The notes: a model not told the origin generated them from the sequence alone. Positions 36,683 to 46,622 are shown, counted from the stretch's first letter. The stretch: DNA of 64,000 nucleotides from Streptococcus gwangjuense (GCF_003627155.1 NZ_CP032621.1:1908482-1972481); one strand, 5' to 3'. Made by a program: numbers and translations.

Positions 36683-37360
36683 TTAATAGCGTGTTGGTCC
36701 TGCACTTGCGCTGCGGATGTTCAAGCGTTTCTTTAGATAGAAGCGAAGGGCTAGGAGGGCTGCTCCAATAATAGCTAGTGGCAATGGAGCCAGTACTGGG
36801 TTAAGGCTAGCTGGTAGGAAGCTTGTTGCAAAGAAGACAAGCAACCAAAGGAACATAGAAGCTAGGATAACCAGTACAGATTTCCAGAAAGGTGGGCGTT
36901 GACTGCGATCCATGTCTGGTCCATAATACTGGTAAACAAAGTAGTACATCAAGTAGAAGGCAAATCCCCCAACCAGTCCAACTAATAAGAGAGTGACAAA
37001 TCCATAGCCGAAAGCTTGATCTGCCGCAAAGAAAGTTGTGAGTGCGCTGACGAGGGCAAAGAGGCTAGTGATGAAAAGAGCTGAATCCATAATCATCAGT
37101 TTTGGATCATCATTTTCCTTTGGATGCTCTTTTTCATATTGTTCCTTGACAGTGAAACTATGAGCCCAATGGGTCGGTGCGCCATAGAGGGAACGAGCAG
37201 TCGTACCCTTGGCTTGCTCTTCAAGGATTTGGGGAATAACTTCCTCAAAAATAGTCTTGATTTCAGCGTCTGATTTCCCATCTTTGATGAATTGTTGGGT
37301 AGCGATGTGGACAAATTCTTGGTTTTTCTTAGTTAATTTTTGTAGATCAATCTGAGACAT
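36683..37360 (-). CDS. DUF1129 family membrane protein
   Basis: The protein (225 aa from the ATG at 37360, behind GAGGAG) has a soluble N-terminus of about 90 residues (QIDLQKLTKKNQEFVHIATQ and the block GTTARSLYGAPTHWA). Four or five hydrophobic segments follow, the layout of DUF1129. The start at 37381 would overlap corA and lacks a ribosome site. It follows corA on the same strand by about 11 nt, so it is co-transcribed with a magnesium channel. Its role is unknown. Confidence 0.75.
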   Translation of the reverse strand: MSQIDLQKLTKKNQEFVHIATQQFIKDGKSDAEIKTIFEEVIPQILEEQAKGTTARSLYGAPTHWAHSFTVKEQYEKEHPKENDDPKLMIMDSALFITSLFALVSALTTFFAADQAFGYGFVTLLLVGLVGGFAFYLMYYFVYQYYGPDMDRSQRPPFWKSVLVILASMFLWLLVFFATSFLPASLNPVLAPLPLAIIGAALLALRFYLKKRLNIRSASAGPTRY

Positions 37361-37371
37361 AGGAACTCCTC

Positions 37372-38316
37372 TTAGAACCATTTTTTATGGATGAGATAGA
37401 GAGTGAGCGAGACACTCATAGCAAAGGCGATAAAGACGATTAACCAAAAAGCATTTGGCTCGCCGTTTAGGGGGATTTCATTATCCTTAAAGTTCATCCC
37501 GTAGGCAGAAAAGACCATGGTTGGGATGGACATGACGATGGTCACAAGGGCCAAGGTTTTCATGATGTTGTTCTGGTTGTTGGAAATGATAGAGGCAAAG
37601 GTTTCTGTCATAGAGTGTAAGACATTTCCATAGATATCTGCCATCTCGATGGCCTGTTGGGTTTCAATCAGGGTATCTTCAAGCAGGTCTTCGTCCTCAA
37701 GGTATTTCTTGATATTGCTGGTTGAGCTGGTCAATTTCTTAATCACGCGCTCATTTGTTTTAAGTGAGGCTTTGAAATAGACGATGGTTTTTTCCAATTC
37801 CATGAGCTCAATCAATTCTTCATTACGAGTTGATTGATGCAGTTGACTTTCGATTTGTTCACTCTTACGGTCAATCGAACGAAGGGCTGTTAGGTAAAGC
37901 TCTGCATTGCGATAGAGAATCTGAAAGATAAAACGCGAACGCATGAAAGTGTAGAAATTACGCAATCGACGGTTGATAAAGACATCGAGGACAGGTAGTG
38001 GTTCCAAACAAGTAGTGATAATGGTTTCCTCGGTGATGATAATACCAAGCGGGATGGTTACGTAGTAGGTGCGGTTATTTCTTTCTTCTGTGACCGGCAC
38101 GTCAACGATAATCAGGGTGTACTCGTCTTCAATCGTAATACGAGACATTTCTTCCGCATCGAGCGGTGCTCGAAGGTCGGCAATATCAATATCGAAGGCG
38201 TTAGCGATTTCGAGTGATTCATTTTGAGTCGGATTAACGAGATTGATCCAAGTACCCGGTTCAAGCGTATCGATCTCTTTAAATTCAGTTGTTGTAGAGA
38301 GAAAAACTTGTTTCAT
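37372..38316 (-). CDS. corA: CorA-family divalent cation transporter
   Basis: CorA forms a pentameric Mg2+ (or Co2+/Ni2+) channel. The 314-aa product has a large cytoplasmic N-terminal domain, a long stalk helix and two C-terminal transmembrane helices. The first helix ends in the signature YGMN (GMN at 273-275), the selectivity filter. Its start faces uvrA across a divergent promoter region. With mgtA 4.4 kb away, the window holds two independent magnesium routes. CorA here has no visible riboswitch. Confidence 0.9.
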   Translation of the reverse strand: MKQVFLSTTTEFKEIDTLEPGTWINLVNPTQNESLEIANAFDIDIADLRAPLDAEEMSRITIEDEYTLIIVDVPVTEERNNRTYYVTIPLGIIITEETIITTCLEPLPVLDVFINRRLRNFYTFMRSRFIFQILYRNAELYLTALRSIDRKSEQIESQLHQSTRNEELIELMELEKTIVYFKASLKTNERVIKKLTSSTSNIKKYLEDEDLLEDTLIETQQAIEMADIYGNVLHSMTETFASIISNNQNNIMKTLALVTIVMSIPTMVFSAYGMNFKDNEIPLNGEPNAFWLIVFIAFAMSVSLTLYLIHKKWF

Positions 38317-38410
38317 ATCCCTTATCCTTTCTCATTTTTCAGATTTTTTCACACCGTACTATTATACTATAAATTCAGCCTTTTGGGTAATAGAATCTCA
38401 CTTTTTTTGG

Positions 38411-38416
38411 TATAAT
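38411..38416 (+). promoter_or_regulatory. Extended -10 promoter of uvrA
   Basis: TATAAT preceded by TGG. An in-frame ATG at 38415 lies inside this -10, so translation must start at the ATG at 38448. No LexA-type operator is evident; mitis-group streptococci are generally held to lack a classical SOS response. Confidence 0.7.
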
Positions 38417-38447
38417 GGTAAGCAATAATGGACTAGAAAGAACAAAG

Positions 38448-41279
38448 ATGCAAGATAAAATTGTCATTCATGGGGCGCGTGCCCATAATTTAAAAAATAT
38501 TGACGTGGAAATTCCACGAGACAAGCTGGTTGTAGTGACTGGTTTGTCAGGTTCAGGGAAATCCAGTCTGGCCTTTGACACCCTCTATGCGGAGGGACAA
38601 CGTCGCTATGTGGAGAGTCTGTCAGCCTATGCTCGCCAGTTCTTGGGAAATATGGAGAAGCCTGATGTAGATGCTATTGATGGTCTCAGCCCAGCTATTT
38701 CCATCGACCAGAAAACGACTAGTAAAAATCCTCGCTCGACGGTGGGAACAACGACTGAAATCAATGACTATCTGCGTCTCCTCTATGCGCGTGTGGGGAC
38801 GCCTTACTGTATCAACGGGCATGGAGCTATCAAGGCTTCTTCTGTGGAGCAAATCGTGGATAAGGTTTTAGAATTGCCTGAACGCCAGCGCTTGCAGATT
38901 TTGGCCCCTGTCATCCGCAAGAAAAAAGGACAGCACAAGAGCGTTATTGAAAAGATTCAGAAAGATGGTTATGTCCGTGTCCGTGTGGATGGGGAAGTAT
39001 ATGATGTGACCGAAGTGCCAGAGTTGTCTAAGAGCAAGCAACATAATATAGATGTCGTGGTTGATCGTATCGTTATCAAGGAGGGCATTCGTAGTCGTCT
39101 CTTTGATTCCATTGAGGCTGCCCTTCGTATCTCAGAAGGTTATGTCATTATCGACACGATGGACGATTCGGAGTTACTGTTCTCTGAGCATTATGCTTGT
39201 CCAGTTTGTGGCTTTACTGTTCCAGAGCTAGAGCCACGTCTCTTCTCATTCAATGCTCCTTTTGGTTCTTGTAGTGAGTGTGACGGCTTGGGCATCAAGC
39301 TGGAGGTGGACACTGATTTGGTGGTGCCAGATGCCAGCAAAACCTTACGTGAGGGAGCCTTGGCTCCTTGGAATCCTATCTCATCCAACTACTATCCAAA
39401 CATGCTAGAGCAGGCTATGACAGCCTTTGGAGTGGATATGGATAAGCCTTTTGAGGACTTGTCAGAAGAAGATAAGAACTTGATTCTCTATGGGTCAGAT
39501 GGCAAGGAATTCCATTTCCACTATGAGAATGAATTTGGTGGTGTGCGCGATATTGACATTCCTTTTGAGGGAATTGTCAATAATATCAAGCGTCGCTATC
39601 ACGAGACAAACAGCGATTACACCCGCACCCAGATGCGCCTCTACATGAATGAGCTGACCTGCGGAACCTGTCACGGTTACCGTCTCAATGATCAGGCCTT
39701 GTCTGTCCGTGTGGGTGGCGAGCAAGGGCCACATATCGGAGAAATTTCAGACCTGTCTATCGCAGACCACTTAGACTTGGTGAGCCAGCTGACCTTGTCT
39801 GAAAATGAAGCCATCATCGCTCGTCCCATTCTCAAGGAAATCAAGGATCGTTTGACCTTCCTTAATAACGTGGGTCTTAACTATCTGACTCTGTCTCGCT
39901 CAGCAGGAACCCTTTCAGGTGGGGAAAGTCAGCGTATTCGTTTGGCAACCCAGATTGGTTCTAACCTATCAGGTGTCCTCTATATCCTAGATGAGCCGTC
40001 AATCGGTCTTCACCAGAGGGATAATGACCGTCTGATTGCCAGTCTCAAAAAGATGCGTGACTTGGGCAATACTCTTATCGTGGTGGAACATGACGAAGAT
40101 ACCATGCGTGAGGCGGATTATCTGGTTGACGTTGGTCCCGGTGCCGGTGTTTTTGGTGGGGAGATTGTTGCTGCAGGTACGCCTAAACAGGTAGCTCGTA
40201 ACAGTAAGTCTATCACAGGCCAGTACTTGTCAGGTAAACGTGCTATTCCAGTGCCAACAGAGCGCCGTACTGGTAATGGTCGTTTTATCGAAGTGACAGG
40301 AGCGCGTGAGAACAACTTGCAAAATGTCACAGCTCGCTTTCCACTAGGAAAATTCATCGCAGTGACAGGGGTATCAGGTTCAGGGAAATCGACCCTAATC
40401 AATAGTATCCTCAAAAAAGCGATTGCCCAAAAGCTCAACCGCAATTCAGACAAACCAGGTAAATTCAAAACCATTACAGGGATTGAGCATGTAGACCGCT
40501 TGATTGACATTGACCAGAGTCCAATCGGGCGAACGCCGAGGTCCAACCCAGCTACCTATACAGGAGTTTTTGACGATATACGTGACCTTTTTGCTCAAAC
40601 AAACGAAGCCAAGATTCGTGGTTACAAGAAGGGACGTTTTAGTTTCAACGTTAAGGGAGGTCGTTGTGAAGCCTGCTCAGGCGACGGGATCATTAAGATT
40701 GAGATGCACTTCTTGCCAGATGTTTATGTAGCTTGTGAGGTCTGCCACGGAACCCGCTACAACAGTGAAACCCTAGAAGTTCACTACAAGGAAAAAAATA
40801 TCTCGCAGGTCTTGGACATGACTGTCAACGATGCGGTAGAATTCTTCCAACATATTCCTAAAATTCAACGCAAACTTCAGACCATCAAGGATGTAGGGTT
40901 GGGCTATGTGACGCTAGGTCAACCAGCTACCACTCTTTCTGGGGGAGAAGCCCAGCGTATGAAGTTGGCTAGTGAACTCCACAAACGATCGACAGGAAAA
41001 TCTTTCTACATTCTGGATGAGCCAACGACAGGACTCCATACAGAGGATATCGCTCGCTTGCTTAAGGTTTTAGCTCGCTTTGTTGACGATGGCAATACAG
41101 TCCTTGTTATCGAGCACAATCTAGATGTTATTAAGACTGCAGACCATATCATTGACCTAGGTCCAGAAGGTGGTGTCGGTGGTGGAACCATCATCGCAAC
41201 AGGAACTCCAGAAGAAGTAGCGGCCAACGAAGCCAGCTACACAGGACAGTATTTGAAAGGAAAGTTACATCATGAATAA
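38448..41279 (+). CDS. uvrA: Excinuclease ABC subunit A (UvrA)
   Basis: UvrA is the damage-sensing ATPase of nucleotide excision repair. The 943-aa product has two ABC modules: Walker [10 protein letters not shown] (about residue 31) and GVSGSGKST (about 640), signatures LSGGESQR and LSGGEAQR, and Walker B ILDEPS and [10 protein letters not shown]. Zinc-finger cysteine pairs CPVC/CSEC, CGTC and CEAC/CEVC are present. The start at 38448 fits the 943-aa length usual for streptococci. It overlaps pepP by 8 bp. Confidence 0.97.
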   Translation: MQDKIVIHGARAHNLKNIDVEIPRDKLVVVTGLSGSGKSSLAFDTLYAEGQRRYVESLSAYARQFLGNMEKPDVDAIDGLSPAISIDQKTTSKNPRSTVGTTTEINDYLRLLYARVGTPYCINGHGAIKASSVEQIVDKVLELPERQRLQILAPVIRKKKGQHKSVIEKIQKDGYVRVRVDGEVYDVTEVPELSKSKQHNIDVVVDRIVIKEGIRSRLFDSIEAALRISEGYVIIDTMDDSELLFSEHYACPVCGFTVPELEPRLFSFNAPFGSCSECDGLGIKLEVDTDLVVPDASKTLREGALAPWNPISSNYYPNMLEQAMTAFGVDMDKPFEDLSEEDKNLILYGSDGKEFHFHYENEFGGVRDIDIPFEGIVNNIKRRYHETNSDYTRTQMRLYMNELTCGTCHGYRLNDQALSVRVGGEQGPHIGEISDLSIADHLDLVSQLTLSENEAIIARPILKEIKDRLTFLNNVGLNYLTLSRSAGTLSGGESQRIRLATQIGSNLSGVLYILDEPSIGLHQRDNDRLIASLKKMRDLGNTLIVVEHDEDTMREADYLVDVGPGAGVFGGEIVAAGTPKQVARNSKSITGQYLSGKRAIPVPTERRTGNGRFIEVTGARENNLQNVTARFPLGKFIAVTGVSGSGKSTLINSILKKAIAQKLNRNSDKPGKFKTITGIEHVDRLIDIDQSPIGRTPRSNPATYTGVFDDIRDLFAQTNEAKIRGYKKGRFSFNVKGGRCEACSGDGIIKIEMHFLPDVYVACEVCHGTRYNSETLEVHYKEKNISQVLDMTVNDAVEFFQHIPKIQRKLQTIKDVGLGYVTLGQPATTLSGGEAQRMKLASELHKRSTGKSFYILDEPTTGLHTEDIARLLKVLARFVDDGNTVLVIEHNLDVIKTADHIIDLGPEGGVGGGTIIATGTPEEVAANEASYTGQYLKGKLHHE

Positions 41280-42333
41280 ACGTGTACAAGCATTTATAGC
41301 TAAAATGCAAGAAAAAGAACTAGATGGCATCATCATCAATAACCTTAAAAACGTCTATTACCTGACTGGTTTTTGGGGCTCAAACGGAACAGTCTTCATC
41401 AGCCGTGACCGTCAGGTCTTGGTGACAGACTCTCGCTATATCATTGCAGCTAAGCAAGAAACCAGTGGTTTTGAGATTGTGGCTGACCGTGATGAATTGG
41501 CTGTCATTGCCGGAATTGTCAAGGACATGGGCTTGTCTCGAATCGGTTTTGAGGACGAGATTTCAGTGTCTTATTATCACCGTATGCAGGCAACCTTTGA
41601 AGGAATTGACTTGCTTCCACAGACTCAGTTTGTTGAAGGTCTTCGAATGATTAAGGATGAAGCGGAGATTGCAGCTATTCGCAAGGCTTGTTCTATATCA
41701 GACCAAGCTTTCCGCGATGCACTTGACTTTATCAAACCAGGAAAGACTGAGATTGAGATTGCCAACTTCCTTGACTTCCGCATGCGTGAGTTGGGAGCAT
41801 CTGGCTTGTCTTTTGACACCATTCTAGCTAGCGGTATCAATTCTTCTAAACCCCATGCCCATCCAATGCACAAACCAGTGGAATTGGGAGAAGCCATTAC
41901 TATGGACTTCGGTTGCCTTTATGACCACTATGTCAGTGATATGACACGGACTATCTATCTGGGGCATGTCAGCGATGAGCAGGCAGAGATTTACAATACG
42001 GTTCTCAAAGCCAACCAAGCCTTGATTGACCAGGCTAAGGCAGGATTAAGTTTCCGAGACTTTGACAAAATTCCTCGTGATATTATCATTGAGGCAGGTT
42101 ATGGCGACTACTTTACTCACGGTATCGGACACGGTATTGGACTGGATATTCATGAGGAACCATACTTTAGCCAGACTTCTACAGAAACTATTAAGGCAGG
42201 TATGGCCTTGACAGATGAGCCAGGTATCTATATCGAAGGCAAATATGGCGTTCGTATCGAGGATGATATCCTGATTACAGAGTCAGGTTGTGAATTATTG
42301 ACCCTTGCTCCAAAAGAGTTGATAGTCATTTAA
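41272..42333 (+). CDS. pepP: Xaa-Pro aminopeptidase (M24 family)
   Basis: The 353-aa cytosolic metallopeptidase of the pita-bread fold removes N-terminal residues preceding proline. Metal-ligand motifs are in order: [17 protein letters not shown] (two Asp), [16 protein letters not shown] (His and catalytic His), EPGIYIEG (Glu) and GVRIEDD (Glu). The N-terminal creatinase-like domain is present. The start lies in the uvrA 3' end, so the two are coupled. A closely related M24 form is sometimes called pepQ; I favour a PepP-type peptidase on length and N-domain. Confidence 0.88.
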   Translation: MNKRVQAFIAKMQEKELDGIIINNLKNVYYLTGFWGSNGTVFISRDRQVLVTDSRYIIAAKQETSGFEIVADRDELAVIAGIVKDMGLSRIGFEDEISVSYYHRMQATFEGIDLLPQTQFVEGLRMIKDEAEIAAIRKACSISDQAFRDALDFIKPGKTEIEIANFLDFRMRELGASGLSFDTILASGINSSKPHAHPMHKPVELGEAITMDFGCLYDHYVSDMTRTIYLGHVSDEQAEIYNTVLKANQALIDQAKAGLSFRDFDKIPRDIIIEAGYGDYFTHGIGHGIGLDIHEEPYFSQTSTETIKAGMALTDEPGIYIEGKYGVRIEDDILITESGCELLTLAPKELIVI

Positions 42334-42353
42334 TGGTCAAGCAGCTCAAATGA

Positions 42354-42382
42354 TTGACTTTTAAATTTTAAAGGTTTATACT
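42354..42382 (+). promoter_or_regulatory. Promoter of the mgtA leader
   Basis: TTGACT (42354-42359) and TATACT (42377-42382) are separated by 17 nt. Transcription would start just before the M-box aptamer. Confidence 0.75.
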
Positions 42383-42392
42383 GAAAGACGAA

Positions 42393-42532
42393 AACGGTAG
42401 GTGAGGCTACCATAGGGATACGGATGACTACCGCAAAGCAGTGGAGACACTACTCGTTGGTCAACAGTCCTGGTCGCGAAGGCCAAGACTAAGCTCATTA
42501 CATTGCCCTATGGAGTTAAAGCTTGAACGAAA
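42393..42532 (+). promoter_or_regulatory. M-box (ykoK-type) magnesium riboswitch
   Basis: The conserved aptamer blocks are recognisable in order. GGTAGGTGAGGCTACC with GGGATACGG forms the first. CTACCGCAAAGCAGTGG and TGGTCAACAG form the second. CATTGCCCTATGGAGTTAAAGC closes the fold and complements the CATAGGG of the first block. This matches the M-box consensus in spacing and sequence. M-boxes fold with bound Mg2+ and shut down transcription of magnesium importers. The downstream gene is an mgtA-type Mg2+ ATPase, which fits. Confidence 0.9.
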
Positions 42533-42551
42533 AACAGATAGTTAGTTTTTT

Positions 42552-42580
42552 AATCCTGCCATTTTATGGTGGGATTTTCT
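42552..42580 (+). terminator. Expression-platform terminator of the M-box
   Basis: AATCCTGCCAT and ATGGTGGGATT pair (two G-U pairs) around TTT and are followed by TTTTCT. It lies about 20 nt behind the aptamer, where the Mg2+-bound form would allow it to form. Confidence 0.75.
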
Positions 42581-42610
42581 ACTGTTTAAATCAAAGAAAG
42601 GAGATAGACG

Positions 42611-42682
42611 ATGCAAATTGATGATCATCCGGAACCGCACATACACAGCCAATCGCTGATTTGTGTCGTTCTGCCCTTATAA
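42611..42682 (+). CDS. Putative mgtA leader peptide (23 aa), acidic/proline/histidine-rich
   Basis: A short frame with its own Shine-Dalgarno (AAAGGAGATAG, ending seven nt before the ATG) encodes MQIDDHPEPHIHSQS followed by a hydrophobic LICVVLPL, then TAA. It sits between the riboswitch terminator and mgtA. In enterobacteria the mgtA leader carries proline and acidic codons, and ribosome behaviour there reports magnesium. Low Mg2+ weakens ribosomes on acidic/proline nascent chains. The DDHPEP run here suggests a parallel solution, but expression and function are inference. Confidence 0.55.
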   Translation: MQIDDHPEPHIHSQSLICVVLPL

Positions 42683-42722
42683 AGTGATTGGTCTCTGTGT
42701 ATGAAACACATCATTCATACAG
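42641..42722 (+). promoter_or_regulatory. Mutually exclusive hairpins overlapping the mgtA leader ORF
   Basis: ATACACAG.CCAATC (42641-42654, inside the leader ORF) can pair with GATTGG...CTGTGTAT (42686-42702). The same 3' arm (CTGTGTATGA) can instead pair with TCATACAG (about 42715-42722) just before the mgtA ribosome site. A ribosome on the leader ORF would mask the first arm and favour the second pairing. This is a translation-sensitive switch geometry read directly from the sequence; its effect is not known. Confidence 0.5.
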
Positions 42723-42735
42723 ATAGGAGAAACCA

Positions 42736-45396
42736 ATGAAAACTACAAAAGAAAGATTAGCAACAGCTATTCATACATCTTTAAACGAAACTCTATCTTT
42801 TTATAAGACAAGTCTAACAGGATTGACTGAGGAGCAGGTGGAGAAAAATCGTGACCTCTATGGCGAAAATACCATCACAAAGGGTCAAGAAGACAGTATC
42901 CTCAAAAAGATTTACGAATCCATTATCAATCCTTTTACGATCATCTTGCTGGTCATCGCCGTGATTTCCTTGGTGACCAATGTCTGGTTGGCAAAACCAG
43001 GTCAAGAGGATCCGACGACTTCTATTATCATCGTTGTCCTAGTCCTCATTTCTGGTGGCATACGCTTTGTCCAAGAACTCCGTAGTGATAAGGCTGCGAC
43101 CAATCTATCAAAAATGATTGTCAACACAGCGACTGTCATTCGTCAAGGAGAAATCCAAGAAGTACCTATCGATGATTTGGTAGTGGGTGACGTGGTTAAA
43201 TTAAGCGCTGGAGACATGATTCCAGCAGATCTTCTTTTATTTGAGTCGCGTGATTTCTTTGTACAACAGTCGGGCTTGACAGGTGAAAGTGAATCGGTTG
43301 AAAAATTGGCCTTGACCAAGGCAACAGTTCAACAATCTGATAGTCTGGTAGAAGCAGAAGCGCTCGCCTTTATGGGAACCAATGTCTTGTCTGGTAGTGC
43401 TAAGGCCGTGGTTTTGGCGGTTGGTGATGATACCATGATGGGGGCCATTGAGCAGACTTTGAACACCTATGACGAGCCTACTTCATTTGAGCGAGAGATG
43501 AATAGTATTTCGTGGCTCTTGATTCGTTTGATGCTGGTCATGGTGCCCATCGTTTTCTTGTCTAATGGTTTGACAGATGGAGATTGGTTAGAAGCTGGCG
43601 TATTTGCACTGAGTGTCGGTGTTGGACTGACACCTGAGATGCTACCTATGATTATTACCGCTAGCCTAGCAAAGGGTTCTATTATCATGGCCAAGGAAAA
43701 AGTGGTTATCAAAAAACTCAATGCCATACAGGACTTAGGGGCGATTGATATTTTGTGTACAGATAAGACAGGAACTCTAACCCAAGACGAAATCGTTCTA
43801 GAATATCCCTTGGACATCCACGGACGCTTGGATTTGACTGTCTTGAGACGAGCTTATCTCAATTCTTATTTTCAAACGGGCTTGAAAAATTTGATGGACA
43901 GAGCCATCATCAAACGGACTGAAAAGGAAGCCAAAGAACACGCCCTCTTGCAAAATCTAGCTCAAACCTTTCAAAAAATAGATGAGCTCCCCTTTGATTT
44001 TGAACGTAGACGGATGAGTGTTATCGTTAAGGATGAACACGAAGTTGTTAGTTTAGTAACCAAGGGTGCTCTAGAGGAAATGTTGACGATTTCCAGTTAT
44101 GCGGAATACCAAGGAGTGATTACTCCTTTGACAGATGTTATTAGAGAAGAAATTTTATCAGAAGTCAGACAACTAAATCAACAAGGTTTGCGTGTCTTGG
44201 GAGTGGCCTATAAGTCAGGTTTGAGGGAAGGTCATGCCTATACAGTTGATGACGAAGGGGATATGATTCTAACTGGTTACTTGGCCTTCCTAGATCCTCC
44301 TAAACCATCTGCAGCACCAGCAATTAAGGCTCTGTTAGAACATGGGGTTCAAACAAAGATTTTGACGGGAGACAACGAAAAAGTTACCCAAGCAGTCTGT
44401 GAAAAGGTTGGTTTGGATATCAATCAGATGCTGTTAGGATCTGAAATTGATCAGATGAGCGATCAAGAATTGGCCCAAGCCGTAGAGGAGGTAACAGTCT
44501 TTGCCAAACTTTCACCTGACCAAAAAGCGAGGATTATTTTGCAATTTAAGGCTAATGGTCATGCTGTCGGCTATATGGGAGATGGGATCAATGATGCCCC
44601 TTCCATGAAAGTCTCAGATGTGGGGATTTCTGTTGATACAGCAGTAGATATTGCCAAAGAAACAGCTGATGTTATCCTACTTGATAAGGATCTCATGGTG
44701 CTTGAAAAAGGACTTGTTGAAGGTCGTAAGGTCTATGCCAATATGACCAAATATATCAAAATGACAGTGAGTTCTAATTTTGGGAATATCTTATCCCTTT
44801 TGGTTTCTGGAATCTTTTTACCATTTTTACCGATGGCTCCAGTCCATTTAATTATCCTAAATCTAGTCTATGATTTGTCTTGTATTGCCTTGCCTTTTGA
44901 CAAGGTGGATAAAGATTTTTTGAGAAATCCGCATACCTGGGAAGCTAAGTCCATCACACGTTTCATGATTTGGATGGGACCTATCTCTTCCGCCTTTGAT
45001 ATTTTGACCTTTATTTTGCTCTATTTTATCATTGTACCCATGACAACAGGTCAAGCTTATGTCCATGGAGCGGAGTCTGCCGTAGGATTTATTGTCTTGT
45101 TTCAGACAGGTTGGTTTATCGAGTCCATGTGGTCGCAGACTATGGTTATCCATATGTTGCGTTCAGCCAAAATTCCTTTTTTACAAAGTCGTCCAGCTTG
45201 GCTAGTCCTTGTGACAACCTTATTGGCTGCAGCCTTTGTGACCTTCCTTCCCTACAGTCCACTAGCTAGCCTTCTTCATCTAACTCCTTTGAAGCCGATC
45301 TATTTCATCTTTTTGCTTTTCATCATCATTTTGTACATGATTAGCGTGACAATTGTGAAAAAAATCTATATCAATAAATATAAAGAATGGCTGTAA
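42736..45396 (+). CDS. mgtA: Magnesium-translocating P-type ATPase MgtA
   Basis: The 886-aa P3B-type ATPase imports Mg2+. Visible motifs are TGES (LTGESESVEK), the phosphorylation site CTDKTGTLTQDE (D343), and the nucleotide-binding region including KGALEEM. The hinge MGDGINDAPS and the MgtA-type C-terminal membrane region (NLVYDLSCIALPFDKVDKDFL) follow. AGGAGA precedes the ATG. Control is expected from the M-box riboswitch and possibly the leader ORF upstream. I do not recall mgtA between pepP and spx in reference pneumococci, so it may be strain- or species-variable here. Confidence 0.94.
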   Translation: MKTTKERLATAIHTSLNETLSFYKTSLTGLTEEQVEKNRDLYGENTITKGQEDSILKKIYESIINPFTIILLVIAVISLVTNVWLAKPGQEDPTTSIIIVVLVLISGGIRFVQELRSDKAATNLSKMIVNTATVIRQGEIQEVPIDDLVVGDVVKLSAGDMIPADLLLFESRDFFVQQSGLTGESESVEKLALTKATVQQSDSLVEAEALAFMGTNVLSGSAKAVVLAVGDDTMMGAIEQTLNTYDEPTSFEREMNSISWLLIRLMLVMVPIVFLSNGLTDGDWLEAGVFALSVGVGLTPEMLPMIITASLAKGSIIMAKEKVVIKKLNAIQDLGAIDILCTDKTGTLTQDEIVLEYPLDIHGRLDLTVLRRAYLNSYFQTGLKNLMDRAIIKRTEKEAKEHALLQNLAQTFQKIDELPFDFERRRMSVIVKDEHEVVSLVTKGALEEMLTISSYAEYQGVITPLTDVIREEILSEVRQLNQQGLRVLGVAYKSGLREGHAYTVDDEGDMILTGYLAFLDPPKPSAAPAIKALLEHGVQTKILTGDNEKVTQAVCEKVGLDINQMLLGSEIDQMSDQELAQAVEEVTVFAKLSPDQKARIILQFKANGHAVGYMGDGINDAPSMKVSDVGISVDTAVDIAKETADVILLDKDLMVLEKGLVEGRKVYANMTKYIKMTVSSNFGNILSLLVSGIFLPFLPMAPVHLIILNLVYDLSCIALPFDKVDKDFLRNPHTWEAKSITRFMIWMGPISSAFDILTFILLYFIIVPMTTGQAYVHGAESAVGFIVLFQTGWFIESMWSQTMVIHMLRSAKIPFLQSRPAWLVLVTTLLAAAFVTFLPYSPLASLLHLTPLKPIYFIFLLFIIILYMISVTIVKKIYINKYKEWL

Positions 45397-45484
45397 ATTT
45401 CATTTTGTCAAGAAAAAAGTACGAAAATGACGAAAAAAGTCAAAAAAATTTAAAAATAGGTCGCAAGTCGGATGTTTTTTATGG

Positions 45485-45490
45485 TATAAT
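45485..45490 (+). promoter_or_regulatory. Extended -10 promoter of spx
   Basis: TATAAT preceded by TGG, about 42 nt before the spx start. No good -35 is present. Confidence 0.65.
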
Positions 45491-45531
45491 AGACTAAACT
45501 GATAGTAACATGTAGCGAAAGGGGTAGGTAC

Positions 45532-45930
45532 ATGATTAAAATTTATACAGTCTCAAGTTGTACTAGCTGTAAAAAAGCAAAAACCTGGCTCAATGCCCAC
45601 CAGTTAAGTTATAAAGAACAAAACCTTGGTAAAGAAGGAATTACGAGAGAAGAATTACTGGATATTCTGACAAAAACAGATAACGGAATAGCCAGCATCG
45701 TTTCGTCTAAAAATCGCTATGCCAAAGCCCTTGGAGTGGATATTGAAGATTTGAGTGTCAACGAAGTCCTCAATCTGATTATGGAAACACCGAGAATTTT
45801 AAAGAGCCCAATCCTTGTAGATGAAAAACGCCTGCAAGTTGGCTATAAGGAAGATGATATTCGTGCCTTCCTACCACGCTCTGTCCGTAATGTAGAAAAT
45901 GCAGAAGCACGTTTGCGTGCAGCTCTATAA
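45532..45930 (+). CDS. spx: Spx-family regulator (ArsC-like)
   Basis: Spx proteins bind the RNA polymerase alpha C-terminal domain and redirect transcription under thiol stress. The 132-aa product has the redox switch CTSC (C10, C13) in a thioredoxin-like fold and the block RILKSPILVDEKRLQVGY seen in Spx. Streptococci have two or more paralogues (SpxA1, SpxA2, also linked to competence control in pneumococcus). I cannot tell which this is from sequence alone. The AAAGGGG ribosome site is good. Confidence 0.9.
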   Translation: MIKIYTVSSCTSCKKAKTWLNAHQLSYKEQNLGKEGITREELLDILTKTDNGIASIVSSKNRYAKALGVDIEDLSVNEVLNLIMETPRILKSPILVDEKRLQVGYKEDDIRAFLPRSVRNVENAEARLRAAL

Positions 45931-45935
45931 ACATC

Positions 45936-45970
45936 AAGGCTGGGAGTGCTTCCTAGCCTTGTTTGCTCTT
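45936..45970 (+). terminator. Terminator after spx
   Basis: AAGGCTGGGA and TTCCTAGCCTT pair around GTGC, followed by GTTTGCTCTTTT. Confidence 0.7.
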
Positions 45971-45996
45971 TTAATTCAAAAATGATGTGAGGAATT

Positions 45997-46566
45997 ATGA
46001 AAAAAATACTGATTACAAGTTTTGCACTACTTTTCTTGCTTGCTGGATGTGGACAAAAAAAAGCGACAACTGCGTCCTCTAGCAGTAAATCTGAAACGTT
46101 ACAGTCAACTTTACCTGTCCTAGAGAATGCTGAGAAGAATACAGTAGTTACAAAAACATTTATGCTACCGAAGTCAACAGACGGCAGTCAGCAGATTCAA
46201 ACAGTCACATATAAAGGAAAACAATTTTTAAGTTTGACTATTATTCAAAAAAGACCAGTTACCGATGAATTGAAGACTTTTGTAACTGAGCATGGTGTAG
46301 AGGCAACCCAAAAAGCACTCATTGAAGCTGAAGGTAAAGATACCTCAATTCAGGAAGCGCGCAAGTTGCCAGGTTTTACACTTGAGACGAAGCTACTAAG
46401 TGAAACAGAAATTCAAACAACAACTACTTATGATTTTCAGGTTTTAGATATCAAAAAAGCTTCACAGGTTGAATATTTAAAGAATATTGGCTTGGAAAAT
46501 CTTTTGAAAAATGAACCGAGTCAATATGTAGCAGACAGATTGGCAAATGGTGCGACAGAACAGTAG
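45997..46566 (+). CDS. DUF1307 (YehR-like) lipoprotein
   Basis: The 189-aa product has a lipoprotein signal peptide with the lipobox LAGC (cysteine at residue 18) and a Ser/Ala-rich linker. A soluble domain with TVVTKTFMLPKSTDGSQQIQTVTYKGKQF resembles the DUF1307/YehR fold. It would be anchored on the outer face of the membrane. A weak ribosome site (GTGAGGA) precedes the ATG. The function of the family is not established. The neighbouring ireB has its own promoter. Confidence 0.75.
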   Translation: MKKILITSFALLFLLAGCGQKKATTASSSSKSETLQSTLPVLENAEKNTVVTKTFMLPKSTDGSQQIQTVTYKGKQFLSLTIIQKRPVTDELKTFVTEHGVEATQKALIEAEGKDTSIQEARKLPGFTLETKLLSETEIQTTTTYDFQVLDIKKASQVEYLKNIGLENLLKNEPSQYVADRLANGATEQ

Positions 46567-46593
46567 AAAATCCAAATAAATAGACTGCCTGAA

Positions 46594-46622
46594 TTGTAGA
46601 ACGTAAGGAATTATGCTATAAT
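46594..46622 (+). promoter_or_regulatory. Promoter of ireB-ruvX-DUF1292
   Basis: TTGTAG (46594-46599) and TATAAT (46617-46622) are separated by 17 nt, with an extended -10 TGC. Confidence 0.8.

Noticed and set aside
42393..42532. A T-box or yybP-ykoY (Mn2+) leader before mgtA
   Set aside because: No T-box bulge or specifier loop is present, and the conserved blocks and gene context match the M-box instead.
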